Shown one piece after another: positions 19,261 to 27,008 of a stretch of DNA of 64,000 nt; the first letter of the stretch is position 1; each line of letters opens with the position of its first letter. This DNA comes from Dyella ginsengisoli LA-4 (lineage in GTDB: Bacteria > Pseudomonadota > Gammaproteobacteria > Xanthomonadales > Rhodanobacteraceae): positions 1 through 64,000 of the forward strand of contig NZ_AMSF01000056.1 in NCBI RefSeq assembly GCF_000334915.1, in the 5' to 3' direction. Below the pieces are notes generated by a model. It was not told the origin of the DNA. It saw only the letters and a program-made list of their open reading frames with translations, and made no database searches. The translations under genes and the position numbers were made by a program.

Positions 19261-20493
19261 ATGTCCCTGATTGCCGCGTTCCGCCAGCTCGACAGCCGCC
19301 AGCGGCACACGGTGCTGGCCAGCTTCCTGGGCTGGACCCTCGACGCCTTCGACTTCTTCCTGCTGGTCTTCGTGATCGGCAACATTGCCGGGGAGTTCGG
19401 GGTCGCGACGAAAGAGGTCGCCTTCAGCATCCTGCTGACGCTTGCGGCGCGGCCCATCGGGGCACTGCTGTTTGGCCGCCTGGCCGACCGCTTCGGTCGA
19501 CGGCCCGTGCTGATGGTCGACGTACTCCTGTTCTCGGTGCTGGAGCTGGCCTGTGCCTTCGCGCCTTCGCTCACCGTGTTGCTGGTGCTGCGCTTCCTGT
19601 TCGGCATCGCGATGGGTGGCGAATGGGGCATCGGCGCGTCGCTGGTGATGGAGTCGATCCCGGCGTCGTCGCGCGGTGCGGTGTCGGGCCTGCTGCAGAG
19701 CGGCTATCCCTGCGGCTATTTCCTGGGGGCGCTGGCGTACTGGCTGGTGTTCGGGGTGTTCGGGTTCGGCTGGCGGGCGATGTTCGTGGTCGGCGCGCTA
19801 CCTGCGCTGCTGGTGCTCTACCTGCGCGCCAGGGTGCCCGAGTCGCCGGTGTGGGAATCGGGTCGGCAGGCCGGACCGCCGCGCCACGTGCTGCACGCGA
19901 TGCGCGGGCACTGGAAGCGGCTGGTCTACATGATGCTGCTGATGGCGGCGTTCAACATGTTCAGCCACGGCTCGCAGGACATGTATCCGACCTTCCTCAA
20001 GTCGCAGCTGCACCTGGGCACCGGCGAGGTCACCCTGCTGACCATGCTGCTCAACGCCGGCGCGATCGTCGGTGGCCTGTTCTTCGGCGCGTGGTCGGAG
20101 CGGGTGGGGCGGCGCCGGGCGATGGTGGTTGCGGCCCTGCTGGCGCTGCCGTGCATCCCGTTGTGGGCCTTCGGCGGCTCGCTGGTGTTGCTCGGCCTGG
20201 GGGCGTTCCTGATCCAGGTGATGGTGCAGGGGGCCTGGGGCGTGGTGCCGTCCTACCTCAACGAGATGTCTCCGGACGAGGTGCGCGGCACGCTGCCCGG
20301 TTTCGCCTACCAGCTCGGCAACCTGCTGGCGGCCAGTACCGCCTACGCGCAGGCCTGGCTGGCCGAGGCCCATGGCGGCAACTACGCCATGGTGATGGCG
20401 CCGTGGATGGCTGCGGTGGCGGTGCTGCTGGCGCTGCTGGCCTGGCTCGGGCCGGAGGTGCGGGGCGTGCGCTTCGGTGGTGGGCAGGCCTGA
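19261..20493 (+). CDS. MFS transporter, sialate/aromatic-acid:H+ symporter type
   Basis: 410 residues from ATG 19261, twelve membrane helices. The N-terminal LGWTLDAFDFFLLVFVIGNI, the loop 2-3 motif GRLADRFGRRPVLM and RFLFGIAMGGEWGIGASLVME place it in the proton-symporter branch that takes up carboxylates (sialate, aromatic acids, lactate). The substrate cannot be decided from sequence and no catabolic genes are adjacent. The next gene follows closely, with a TACAAT element overlapping this stop. Confidence 0.87.
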   Translation: MSLIAAFRQLDSRQRHTVLASFLGWTLDAFDFFLLVFVIGNIAGEFGVATKEVAFSILLTLAARPIGALLFGRLADRFGRRPVLMVDVLLFSVLELACAFAPSLTVLLVLRFLFGIAMGGEWGIGASLVMESIPASSRGAVSGLLQSGYPCGYFLGALAYWLVFGVFGFGWRAMFVVGALPALLVLYLRARVPESPVWESGRQAGPPRHVLHAMRGHWKRLVYMMLLMAAFNMFSHGSQDMYPTFLKSQLHLGTGEVTLLTMLLNAGAIVGGLFFGAWSERVGRRRAMVVAALLALPCIPLWAFGGSLVLLGLGAFLIQVMVQGAWGVVPSYLNEMSPDEVRGTLPGFAYQLGNLLAASTAYAQAWLAEAHGGNYAMVMAPWMAAVAVLLALLAWLGPEVRGVRFGGGQA

Positions 20494-20531
20494 TACAATC
20501 GCCCGCTTTGCACGACCCGAAAGAGAACGAC

Positions 20532-21017
20532 ATGAAGGCTGGCAAGGACAAGGTGATCTCGCTGCACTACACCCTCACGGTGGACGGCGAGAAGGTGGAA
20601 AGCTCGCTGGACGGCAACGAGCCGCTGTGGGTTCTGCTCGGCCACGGGCAGCTGATTCCGGGGCTGGAGAAGGCGCTGGAAGAGCGCGAGGCGGGCGAGT
20701 CGTTCCAGGTCGAGGTGCCGCCGGCGGAAGCCTACGGCGAGCGCCAGGAGGGCCAGACCCAGCGCGTGCCGAAGAAGTACTTCCAGCAGGCGAACAAGCT
20801 CAAGCCGGGCATGGCCACGACGCTGGCGCTCAAGCAGGGCGGCCACCGCGTGGTGGTGGTGCAGAAGGTGGGCATGACCACGGTGGATGTGGATCTGAAC
20901 CACCCGATGGCCGGCAAGGCGCTCACCTTCGACGTCACCGTCAACGAGGTGCGCGAGGGCACCGAGGAAGAGATCCAGCACGGTCACGCCCATCCGCCGG
21001 GCGGCGCGGCTCACTGA
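20532..21017 (+). CDS. slyD: FKBP-type peptidyl-prolyl isomerase, SlyD family
   Basis: 161 residues. FKBP domain with a SlyD insert-in-flap: VISLHYTLTVDGEKVESS, PLWVLLGHGQLIPGLEKALE, FQVEVPPAEAYGERQ, and NHPMAGKALTFDVTV. It catalyses Pro isomerisation and acts as a chaperone. The C-terminus has only a few histidines (HGHAHPPGGAAH) and lacks the long His/Cys nickel-binding tail of E. coli SlyD. A TACAAT -10 at 20494-20499 suggests its own promoter. Confidence 0.92.
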   Translation: MKAGKDKVISLHYTLTVDGEKVESSLDGNEPLWVLLGHGQLIPGLEKALEEREAGESFQVEVPPAEAYGERQEGQTQRVPKKYFQQANKLKPGMATTLALKQGGHRVVVVQKVGMTTVDVDLNHPMAGKALTFDVTVNEVREGTEEEIQHGHAHPPGGAAH

Positions 21018-21038
21018 GCTCGTCCCATCTGCGGGATG

Positions 21039-21071
21039 AAAAAAACGGCGCCCACGGGCGCCGTTTTTTTT
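21039..21071. terminator. Bidirectional intrinsic terminator
   Basis: A-run, CGGCGCCC, loop ACG, GGGCGCCG, nine Ts. Lies between the convergent slyD and NlpC/P60 genes. Confidence 0.93.
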
Positions 21072-21089
21072 TCAGCGACACGCGTCCGG

Positions 21090-21659
21090 TCAGTCCAGCA
21101 GGCGTTTTCCAAACTCGAAGTGGTCGCGCCAGTACGGGCCATCGATATCGTCCAGCCGCACCGTGCCGCCACTGTTCGGGGCATGCACGAAGCGGCCCTT
21201 GCCGACGTAGACGCCGACGTGGCTCACGCCGCCACGGCTTCCGAAGAACACCAGGTCGCCGCTGGCCAGGTCGGTCATGTGCCGGATCTTGCGTCCGTCC
21301 ATCGCGGCCATCTCGCGCGAACTGTGCGGCAGCAGGATGTCGGCGGCGTGCCGATAGATGTAGTCGACCAGGCCGCTGCAGTCGAAACCGGATTCCGGCG
21401 TGTTGCCGCCCCACTTGTACGGCGTGCCGACCAGTGCCATGGCCCGGAACAGCACATCGTTGGCGACCTGCGCCGTGGCCGCCGAGGGTGCGCGTGCGGG
21501 CAGGTCGGCGAGGTCGGAGTGCGATGCCTTGAAGGTCGGCTCGCGGCGGTGCGGCGCGCTGGAGCAGGCGGCCAGTGCAAGGCATGCGAGCGCGCCGAGC
21601 GCCCAGCGACCGGATGGCCGTGCGGGGTGATTTGGCGAGGCGGTGGTGAGCGGCATCAT
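21090..21659 (-). CDS. NlpC/P60-family lipoprotein endopeptidase
   Basis: 189 residues with a lipobox (LALAACSS, Cys at about 32) and a C40 cysteine-peptidase domain: catalytic Cys in SGFDCSGLVDYIY and His in GGVSHVGVYVG, with the GTPYKWGG lead-in. It would cut peptidoglycan stem peptides (Spr/MepS-like). It is 58 bases downstream of the BlaR1-like gene on the same strand with no visible terminator between, so it may belong to the blaI-blaR transcript. Confidence 0.88.
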   Translation of the reverse strand: MMPLTTASPNHPARPSGRWALGALACLALAACSSAPHRREPTFKASHSDLADLPARAPSAATAQVANDVLFRAMALVGTPYKWGGNTPESGFDCSGLVDYIYRHAADILLPHSSREMAAMDGRKIRHMTDLASGDLVFFGSRGGVSHVGVYVGKGRFVHAPNSGGTVRLDDIDGPYWRDHFEFGKRLLD

Positions 21660-21717
21660 GCGGTAGGCCCTTACCTGGATGGCGTGAGCCTACCAAAGGC
21701 ATCAAAACACTTTCAAA

Positions 21718-22962
21718 TCAGTGCTTTTTTGCATATTCCGAAGCCTTTTTCTCTGCTTCGGCCTTGCTGACGGGCGTGGGTAATTCGTCCAACGAAAAGT
21801 TGACCGGAACCCGGGCGTAGCTCTCGATGGCGTGGCCGCCGCGCATGGCTGGGTTGAAGTGCCATTGCATGGCCGCCTCGCTGGCGGCGGCGATCAGGTT
21901 GCCGGACGTGGTGCTACTGCCCTTGGGGTCGTAATCCACCTGTTTCACCGAGCCATCCGGGTTGACCAGGATCTTGAGCACCACCGTGCCTTGCTCCTTG
22001 TTCGCGATGGAGGCTTTTGGATAGTGCGGCTGCACGCGGGCGTTGAAGGCCAGGTCCTGCGAGGCGCCTGCCGGTGCCTGGGCAGGGGGCATGGTGCGTG
22101 CCGCCAGGGCGAGGCCGGTGCCGGCCAATGCCAGGCCGAGCGTGCCGGCGATGCGAAGCGGGGTGCGGGTGCGGTGGCGTCGGATCATGGTCAGTCGTTC
22201 CTTCAGCTGCGGCTCGGCGAGCCAGGGGATCAGCACCGGCGCAGCGTCCATGCCGGCGCTGGAAAGCAGGGTGCGCGCATAAGCGGGGGCGTCCGCATCG
22301 TGGGTGCGCAGGGTGCGCTCGTCGCAGGCCAGTTCCTGGTCGAGGCGGAAGCGGGGCAGGGCCAGCCAGGCCAGCGGGTGGAACCACAGCAGGGCTACGG
22401 CGATCTCCGCCAGCAGCGTCCACAGCGGATCGAGCCGGCGCAGGTGGGTGCATTCGTGGGCGAGCACCATCCGCATGCGCGCCGGGTCGCTGTCGCGGGC
22501 GAACCCGGCCGGCAGCAGCACGAGGCTGCGCGGTGCCCACAGCACGGCCGGCCCCTGCGGGTGCAGGCGCAGGCGACGCGGATCCAGCCCGGGGGCCACC
22601 TCGGCCACCCGCGCCCGCAGCGACGGCGGTGCCGGCCGGGCCGCGCGACGCAGCCGGGTATAGGCAATGACCAGCCGCAGCAGCGCGAGGGCAGCCCCGG
22701 CGGACCACAGCAGCAGCCAGGCGTCGTGCGTGCGGGGCGCTGCCGCGAGTGCGGCGGCAGCGCTCGCGCGGGCATGCGCCAGCACCGGCGGAAGCGCGTA
22801 CGCCGGCATCGCCCGCATCGGCAGCCACGACACGAGTGCGAGCAGCAGCGGCCACAGCCACAGCGTGAAGGCCGGGCCGGCACCCAGCAGGCGCCGTACC
22901 GGGCGGCGCAGGACGAGCGCGACGGCCAGTCCCAGGGTGACGTCGAGCAGGACTGCGGCCAT
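21718..22962 (-). CDS. BlaR1/MecR1-like M56 membrane metallopeptidase with TonB-type C-terminal domain
   Basis: 414 residues. Membrane helices at about 1-20, 32-50 and 85-100; M56 zinc motif HECTH (169-173) and downstream DQELACDER; last membrane helix about 270-288; then a periplasmic domain (300-395) with PHYPKASI, GTVVLKILVNPDGSV and AAMQWHFNPA, as in TonB C-termini. Classical BlaR1 has a penicillin-binding sensor here, which is missing, so beta-lactam sensing is unlikely. On activation the M56 part would lead to loss of BlaI, encoded one base upstream (TGA-G-ATG). Confidence 0.88.
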   Translation of the reverse strand: MAAVLLDVTLGLAVALVLRRPVRRLLGAGPAFTLWLWPLLLALVSWLPMRAMPAYALPPVLAHARASAAAALAAAPRTHDAWLLLWSAGAALALLRLVIAYTRLRRAARPAPPSLRARVAEVAPGLDPRRLRLHPQGPAVLWAPRSLVLLPAGFARDSDPARMRMVLAHECTHLRRLDPLWTLLAEIAVALLWFHPLAWLALPRFRLDQELACDERTLRTHDADAPAYARTLLSSAGMDAAPVLIPWLAEPQLKERLTMIRRHRTRTPLRIAGTLGLALAGTGLALAARTMPPAQAPAGASQDLAFNARVQPHYPKASIANKEQGTVVLKILVNPDGSVKQVDYDPKGSSTTSGNLIAAASEAAMQWHFNPAMRGGHAIESYARVPVNFSLDELPTPVSKAEAEKKASEYAKKH

Positions 22963-22963
22963 C

Positions 22964-23347
22964 TCAGCGCTCCTTGCGGTCGATGGCGTCGATCAGCGCG
23001 CGAAGTTCGGCGATGTCTTTCTCGCTGAGCTTTTCGTGACGGCTGAAATGCGCCAGCAACGGTGCGACGCGGCCGCCGAATACGCGGTCGAGCAGGCTGC
23101 GGCTCTCCTGCGACTGCCATTGCTCGCGGCTCAACAGCGGCCGGTACAGGTAACGGCGGCCATCGCGGTCGGCGGCCACCGCCTGCTTGCCGAGCAGGCG
23201 GTTGAGCAGGGTGCGGATGGTCTTTTCGTGCCAGCCGGTGTCGGCCAGCGCGGCGACGATCTCTTCCGAGCTGCGCGGGGCCTGGTCCCACAGCACGGTC
23301 ATGACCTGGCTCTCGGCGTCGGTGATGCTGGGGATCGCACTGCCCAT
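22964..23347 (-). CDS. blaI: BlaI/MecI/CopY-family transcriptional repressor
   Basis: 127 residues, AGGAG site six bases before ATG. Winged-helix N-terminus (SITDAESQVMTVLWDQAPRS, VAALADTGWHEKTIRTLLNRLLGKQAV) and dimerisation C-terminus typical of BlaI. A tandem palindrome ATTAC-N4-GTAAT lies 16-54 bp upstream and is probably the operator through which it represses its own operon; the same element stands before the lipoprotein gene at 8050. No beta-lactamase gene is in the window. Confidence 0.9.
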   Translation of the reverse strand: MGSAIPSITDAESQVMTVLWDQAPRSSEEIVAALADTGWHEKTIRTLLNRLLGKQAVAADRDGRRYLYRPLLSREQWQSQESRSLLDRVFGGRVAPLLAHFSRHEKLSEKDIAELRALIDAIDRKER

Positions 23348-23362
23348 CGCGGACTCCTTGGG

Positions 23363-23401
23363 ATTACGTATGTAATTCTATTTGAAGATTACGCTCGTAA
23401 T
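23363..23401. promoter_or_regulatory. Tandem palindromic operator ATTAC-N4-GTAAT upstream of blaI
   Basis: ATTACGTATGTAAT (23363-23376) and ATTACGCTCGTAAT (23388-23401), centres 25 bp apart. The second copy is followed by CCTTTG exactly as at 8035-8040. Known BlaI/MecI operators are TACA-N2/3-TGTA-type dyads; this would be a related but distinct half-site. hutG starts 128 bp away on the other strand and could also be affected. Confidence 0.78.
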
Positions 23402-23528
23402 CCTTTGCCTGCAACCGGCGGGGCTGCTGGCGCTGGCCGATGTCTTCTCAGGGTGGCGATGTGTGTCCTGGACGGACTGCGCGGTCCGCCGGGGCATGGC
23501 TGCGCAAGCGCGCCGTTACACTGCGCCG

Positions 23529-24320
23529 ATGGATACTCCGATCTTCACTCTCGAGCGCGGTACGGCGCCGTTGCTGATCAGCCTGCCGCACGACGGCAGC
23601 ACGATTCCCGACGACATCGCCGCGCGCATGCTCCCCACGGCGCGGGGCTCGGTCGACACCGACTGGCACGTCGGCCAGCTCTACGCCCCGCTGGCCAAAG
23701 TGCTGGGCGCGAGCCTGCTGCGCCCGGCGATGTCGCGCTACGTGGTCGATCTCAACCGTCCGGCCGATGGTCATGCGCTGTACCCGGGCCGTCGCGAGAC
23801 CGGGCTGCTGCCGACCATGGGTTTCGACGGCGCACCGCTGTATCCCGACGGGGCCGAGCCCGATGCGGCCGAGACCGGCCGGCGGGTCGATGCGTTCTGG
23901 CGCCCCTATCACCAGGCGCTGCAGGATGAGCTCGCGCGACTGAAGGCCGAGCATGGTCGTGTCGTGCTGTGGGAGGGTCACTCCATCCGCAGCGTGGTGC
24001 CGATGCTGTTCGACGGACGGCTGCCGGACTTCAACCTGGGCACCGCCGACGGCGCCAGCTGCGGCGCGGCCCTGCAGCAGCGGCTTGCCGCGCGCCTCGC
24101 GGGCCAGGATGGCTACACCTACGTGGTGAACGGGCGCTTCAAGGGCGGCTACATCACGCGGCAGTACGGTTGTCCCGCCGAAGGCGTGCAGGCGGTCCAG
24201 CTCGAGCTGGCGCAATGCAACTACATGGACGAGGACACGCTGGCGTACCGGCCGGAGCTGGCTGCGCCGGTGCAGGCGCTGATCGGCGAACTGTTGCGCG
24301 GCTGCCTCGACGCAGCCTGA
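23529..24320 (+). CDS. hutG: N-formylglutamate deformylase
   Basis: 263 residues from ATG 23529; earlier in-frame codons run back into the operator and are unlikely starts. N-formylglutamate amidohydrolase fold: LLISLPHDGSTIPDD, DTDWHVGQLY, RYVVDLNRP, LWEGHSIRS and FKGGYITRQYG are the conserved zinc and substrate motifs. It releases formate and glutamate in the five-step histidine degradation route. The other hut genes are not adjacent. Confidence 0.9.
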   Translation: MDTPIFTLERGTAPLLISLPHDGSTIPDDIAARMLPTARGSVDTDWHVGQLYAPLAKVLGASLLRPAMSRYVVDLNRPADGHALYPGRRETGLLPTMGFDGAPLYPDGAEPDAAETGRRVDAFWRPYHQALQDELARLKAEHGRVVLWEGHSIRSVVPMLFDGRLPDFNLGTADGASCGAALQQRLAARLAGQDGYTYVVNGRFKGGYITRQYGCPAEGVQAVQLELAQCNYMDEDTLAYRPELAAPVQALIGELLRGCLDAA

Positions 24321-24330
24321 GTGGCCCGGG

Positions 24331-25002
24331 TCAGGCCGGTTCGCCAACCCGGCGGGTCAGCCGCTCAAGCGCCTCGTGGTAGGTAGGCCAGATTGCCCCG
24401 TGATCGCGGATGTGCACACCGAGGTCGTTCATGTGGCCATTGGTGAGGCTGTAGCACCAGGCGTGCACGGCCAGGTTCTGGCCGCGCTCCCATGCGTCCA
24501 TCACCATCGTGGTGTGGCACACGTTCAACACCTGTTCGAGCGCATTGAGCTCACACAGGCGCACATTTCGGTCGACCATGTTCGGAAGGCCAACCAGCAT
24601 CTGGCTGTGTTTGTGCGCGACGTCGCCGACGTGGCGCAACCAGTTGTCGACCAGCCCCATCCGGCGCTGGTCCAGCACCGCCTGCACGCCGCCGCAGCCG
24701 TAGTGGCCCACCACGATGATGTGCTCGACCTTCAGCACGTCGACGGCGAACTGGATCGTGCTCAGGCAGTTCAGGTCGGTGTGCGAGACCACATTGGCCA
24801 CGTTGCGCTGGACGAAGATCTCGCCCGGTGGCAGGTCGACGATCTGGGTGGCCGGCACGCGCGAGTCGGAGCAGCCGATCCACAGGTACTTGGGCGACTG
24901 CTGCCCGGCCAGCCGTTCGAAAAAGGCGGGATCCTCCTTGCGGACGTTGGCCGACCAGCGGCGGTTGCTGTCGATCAGGTCCTGCAGCGGATTGTGACTC
25001 AT
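24331..25002 (-). CDS. can: Beta-class carbonic anhydrase
   Basis: 223 residues. Zinc ligands C44 (WIGCSDSRVPA), H100 and C103 (VVGHYGCGGV), with the Asp/Arg dyad D46-R48. It interconverts CO2 and bicarbonate in the cytoplasm to feed carboxylases. Length and FVQRNVANVV, DLNCLSTIQFAVDVL match E. coli Can. It converges on hutG, separated by ten bases. Confidence 0.95.
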   Translation of the reverse strand: MSHNPLQDLIDSNRRWSANVRKEDPAFFERLAGQQSPKYLWIGCSDSRVPATQIVDLPPGEIFVQRNVANVVSHTDLNCLSTIQFAVDVLKVEHIIVVGHYGCGGVQAVLDQRRMGLVDNWLRHVGDVAHKHSQMLVGLPNMVDRNVRLCELNALEQVLNVCHTTMVMDAWERGQNLAVHAWCYSLTNGHMNDLGVHIRDHGAIWPTYHEALERLTRRVGEPA

Positions 25003-25080
25003 GGAAATTCCTGGGCGGGCGCGCCGGAAGGCGGAACGCCCTGCGCTTGAGGTGTCATGGTAACCCGAGCCGGCGCGTGC

Positions 25081-25872
25081 TCAGCGCTGACAGCGTGGGC
25101 AGGCGTAGAACGGTCGGCTGGCCACCATCGATTTCTCGATCGGGGTGAGGCAGCGCGCGCAGGCCTCGCCGGCGCGCTCGTACGCGCGGAAGCGGAACGG
25201 GGTGTCCTGCAGGTGCCCGGCGCCGCGACGGCCGCGGGTGCGGTACGAGCGGCGCGGCAGGTCGAGGATCGCCTCGGCCAGCAGGGCGCGTTCGGTGTCG
25301 TCGAGATCGCAGGGGCGGCGATCGTGGTCCAGTCCGGCCTCCCACAGGATCTCCACCCGCAGGTAGTTGCCCAGTCCGGCGACGAAGGCCTGGTCCAGCA
25401 GCAGTGCGCCGAGCCGGCGCCGGGCGAAGCGTGGGTCAAACAGCCTTGCCTCGACCGTGCCGACGTCCAGCGAGGGGTCGAGCGCATCCGGCCCCAGCCG
25501 CTGCAGGAACGGATGTTCGTGCACCTGCTCGGTCGGCCACATCTCGATGTCGGTGGCGCTGTACAGCAGGATCGCCTTGCGTGACGTCTCCAGTGCGACT
25601 TTCAGGCTGCGTCCGGTGGCCGGCCGCTCGCCGGCGCCGGCCACGCGCCAGACGCCGTAGAGCTGGTTGTGCGAATAGAGCGTGAGGCCGTTGTCGAAAC
25701 GGGTGAGCAGGGCTTTGCCGTGCGGGGTGATGGCCTCGATGCGGCGCCCGACCAGTTTCTTCTCGTGGCGCTTCAGCGCCGGAGGTGCGAACCAGGCCTG
25801 CACCAGCGGTTCGCCGGCCACGGCCTTGGCCAGTGCATCGGCGGCGCGACGGATCTCGGGGCCTTCAGGCAT
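25081..25872 (-). CDS. nei: Endonuclease VIII (Nei), DNA glycosylase/AP lyase
   Basis: 263 residues. The N-terminal MPEGPEIRRAADAL supplies the catalytic Pro2 and Glu3; Lys52-region (GKALLTRF) and the helix-two-turn-helix follow. The C-terminal zinc finger C-x2-C...C-x2-C (CARCLTPIEKS...YACPRC) is intact. It removes oxidised pyrimidines and nicks the AP site. It lies between can and a divergent SDR gene whose stop is four bases from the nei start; probably co-transcribed with the latter. Confidence 0.92.
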   Translation of the reverse strand: MPEGPEIRRAADALAKAVAGEPLVQAWFAPPALKRHEKKLVGRRIEAITPHGKALLTRFDNGLTLYSHNQLYGVWRVAGAGERPATGRSLKVALETSRKAILLYSATDIEMWPTEQVHEHPFLQRLGPDALDPSLDVGTVEARLFDPRFARRRLGALLLDQAFVAGLGNYLRVEILWEAGLDHDRRPCDLDDTERALLAEAILDLPRRSYRTRGRRGAGHLQDTPFRFRAYERAGEACARCLTPIEKSMVASRPFYACPRCQR

Positions 25873-25876
25873 GGCT

Positions 25877-26665
25877 TCAGTTCAGCGCGCGGGTGCGGCC
25901 GCCATCGACCGGAATGCTGGTGCCGTTGATGTACGCGGCGGCAGGCGTGCAAAGGAAGGCGACCATGGCGGCCACTTCCGAGGCCTCGCCGAAGCGGCGC
26001 GCCGGCACCGACGCGGCCAGTTCGTCGGCGATCTCCTCGAGCGGGCGGCCCGATGCGGCGGCTTTCGCAGCGAGCAGGCTCTCCAGACGTGCCGTGCGGG
26101 TGTAGCCGGGCAGCACGTTGTTCACGGTGATGCCTTCGGCGGCGAGCTCCCCGGCCAGCGTCTTGGCCCAGCCGGCCATGGCCGCGCGGATGGTGTTGGA
26201 CACGCCCAGGCCGGGAATCGGCTCTTTCACCGAAGTGGAGATCACGTTGACCAGGCGGCCGTAGCCTTCCGCGCGCATGCCGGGCAGCACCGCCTGCAAC
26301 AGCGTCTGCGCGGCCAGCACATGCTGCCGGAAAGCGGCCTCGTAGGCGGCGCGGTCGGCTTGATGCGCGCTGCCACCGGGCGGGCCGCCGGTGTTGTTGA
26401 CCAAGATGTGCACCGGACCGGTTGCCACCAGTGCTGCGGCTGCTTCCGCCAGTGCCGCGGTGTCGGCCATGTCCACTGCGTGCCACGCATGCTGCTGGCC
26501 GTGCCGGCAGGGCAGTGATTGTGCCAGGGCTTCGAGCGTGTCGGCCGAGCGTGCCAGCAGGCTCACGCGGGCGCCCAGCTGGGCCAGTTCGACCGCCGTG
26601 GCACGCCCGATACCCTGCGAGGCGCCGCACACCAGTGCGTGTCGTCCTTCCAGGCTGAGATGCAT
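25877..26665 (-). CDS. Divergent SDR-family protein lacking the YxxxK pair
   Basis: 262 residues. SDR fold with cofactor loop CGASQGIG (14-20), NNTGG, Ser143 (VISTSV) and C-terminal IPVDGG. The catalytic tyrosine and lysine expected at 156 and 160 are Ser156 and Arg160 (VSNTIR). This pattern defines a known FabG-like subgroup with an imperfect tetrad, so the normal hydride-transfer chemistry may be absent or altered. Probably in one transcript with nei. Substrate unknown. Confidence 0.85.
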   Translation of the reverse strand: MHLSLEGRHALVCGASQGIGRATAVELAQLGARVSLLARSADTLEALAQSLPCRHGQQHAWHAVDMADTAALAEAAAALVATGPVHILVNNTGGPPGGSAHQADRAAYEAAFRQHVLAAQTLLQAVLPGMRAEGYGRLVNVISTSVKEPIPGLGVSNTIRAAMAGWAKTLAGELAAEGITVNNVLPGYTRTARLESLLAAKAAASGRPLEEIADELAASVPARRFGEASEVAAMVAFLCTPAAAYINGTSIPVDGGRTRALN

Positions 26666-26684
26666 CGGATGCCTCCGGGTCGGG

Positions 26685-27008
26685 TCAGCGAGTGATCCAG
26701 CGCAGCGCGAAAGCGGCGATCAGAAAAGCCCAGGCCAGCAGGGGAAGAATCCGCCACAGCCGCCGCCAGCGGTTGAGCACGGGATCCTCCAGTGCGGGCA
26801 TCACCGGCGAGCGCAGGGCATTCTGCAGCCGCATCCAGCGCATCGGCGGACTGACCGCGAGCCCGCGCTCGTCCTGCGCGATGATTTTCCATTTGTCCGG
26901 GTGCTGCTGGCGCAGGCGGCTGGCCAGCCGGCCCAGTGCCACGTAGTGCAGCAGGAAGCTGGCCACACCGGCCAGCAGCAGACCCAGGTAGAGCAGGCCG
27001 AGCGGCAT
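26685..27008 (-). CDS. Small membrane protein of unknown function
   Basis: 107 residues from ATG 27008, whose A overlaps the stop of the preceding lipoprotein gene (TGATG). Two hydrophobic segments flank a basic cytoplasmic loop: about 4-25 (LLYLGLLLAGVASFLLHYVAL) is trimmed here to the core LLLAGVASFLLH, and about 88-103 (LLAWAFLIAAFAL). I do not recognise a family. Overlap with the lipoprotein gene suggests the two work together in the envelope. Confidence 0.7.
   Translation of the reverse strand: MPLGLLYLGLLLAGVASFLLHYVALGRLASRLRQQHPDKWKIIAQDERGLAVSPPMRWMRLQNALRSPVMPALEDPVLNRWRRLWRILPLLAWAFLIAAFALRWITR

Noticed and set aside
21662-21694. GGTAGGC/GCCTACC inverted repeat between blaR1 and the NlpC gene
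   Set aside because: Short arms with a 19-base gap and no T-run; not enough for a terminator or operator.
21718-23347. BlaI/BlaR1 pair as a beta-lactam resistance locus
   Set aside because: There is no beta-lactamase or penicillin-binding sensor domain; the protease ends in a TonB-type domain.
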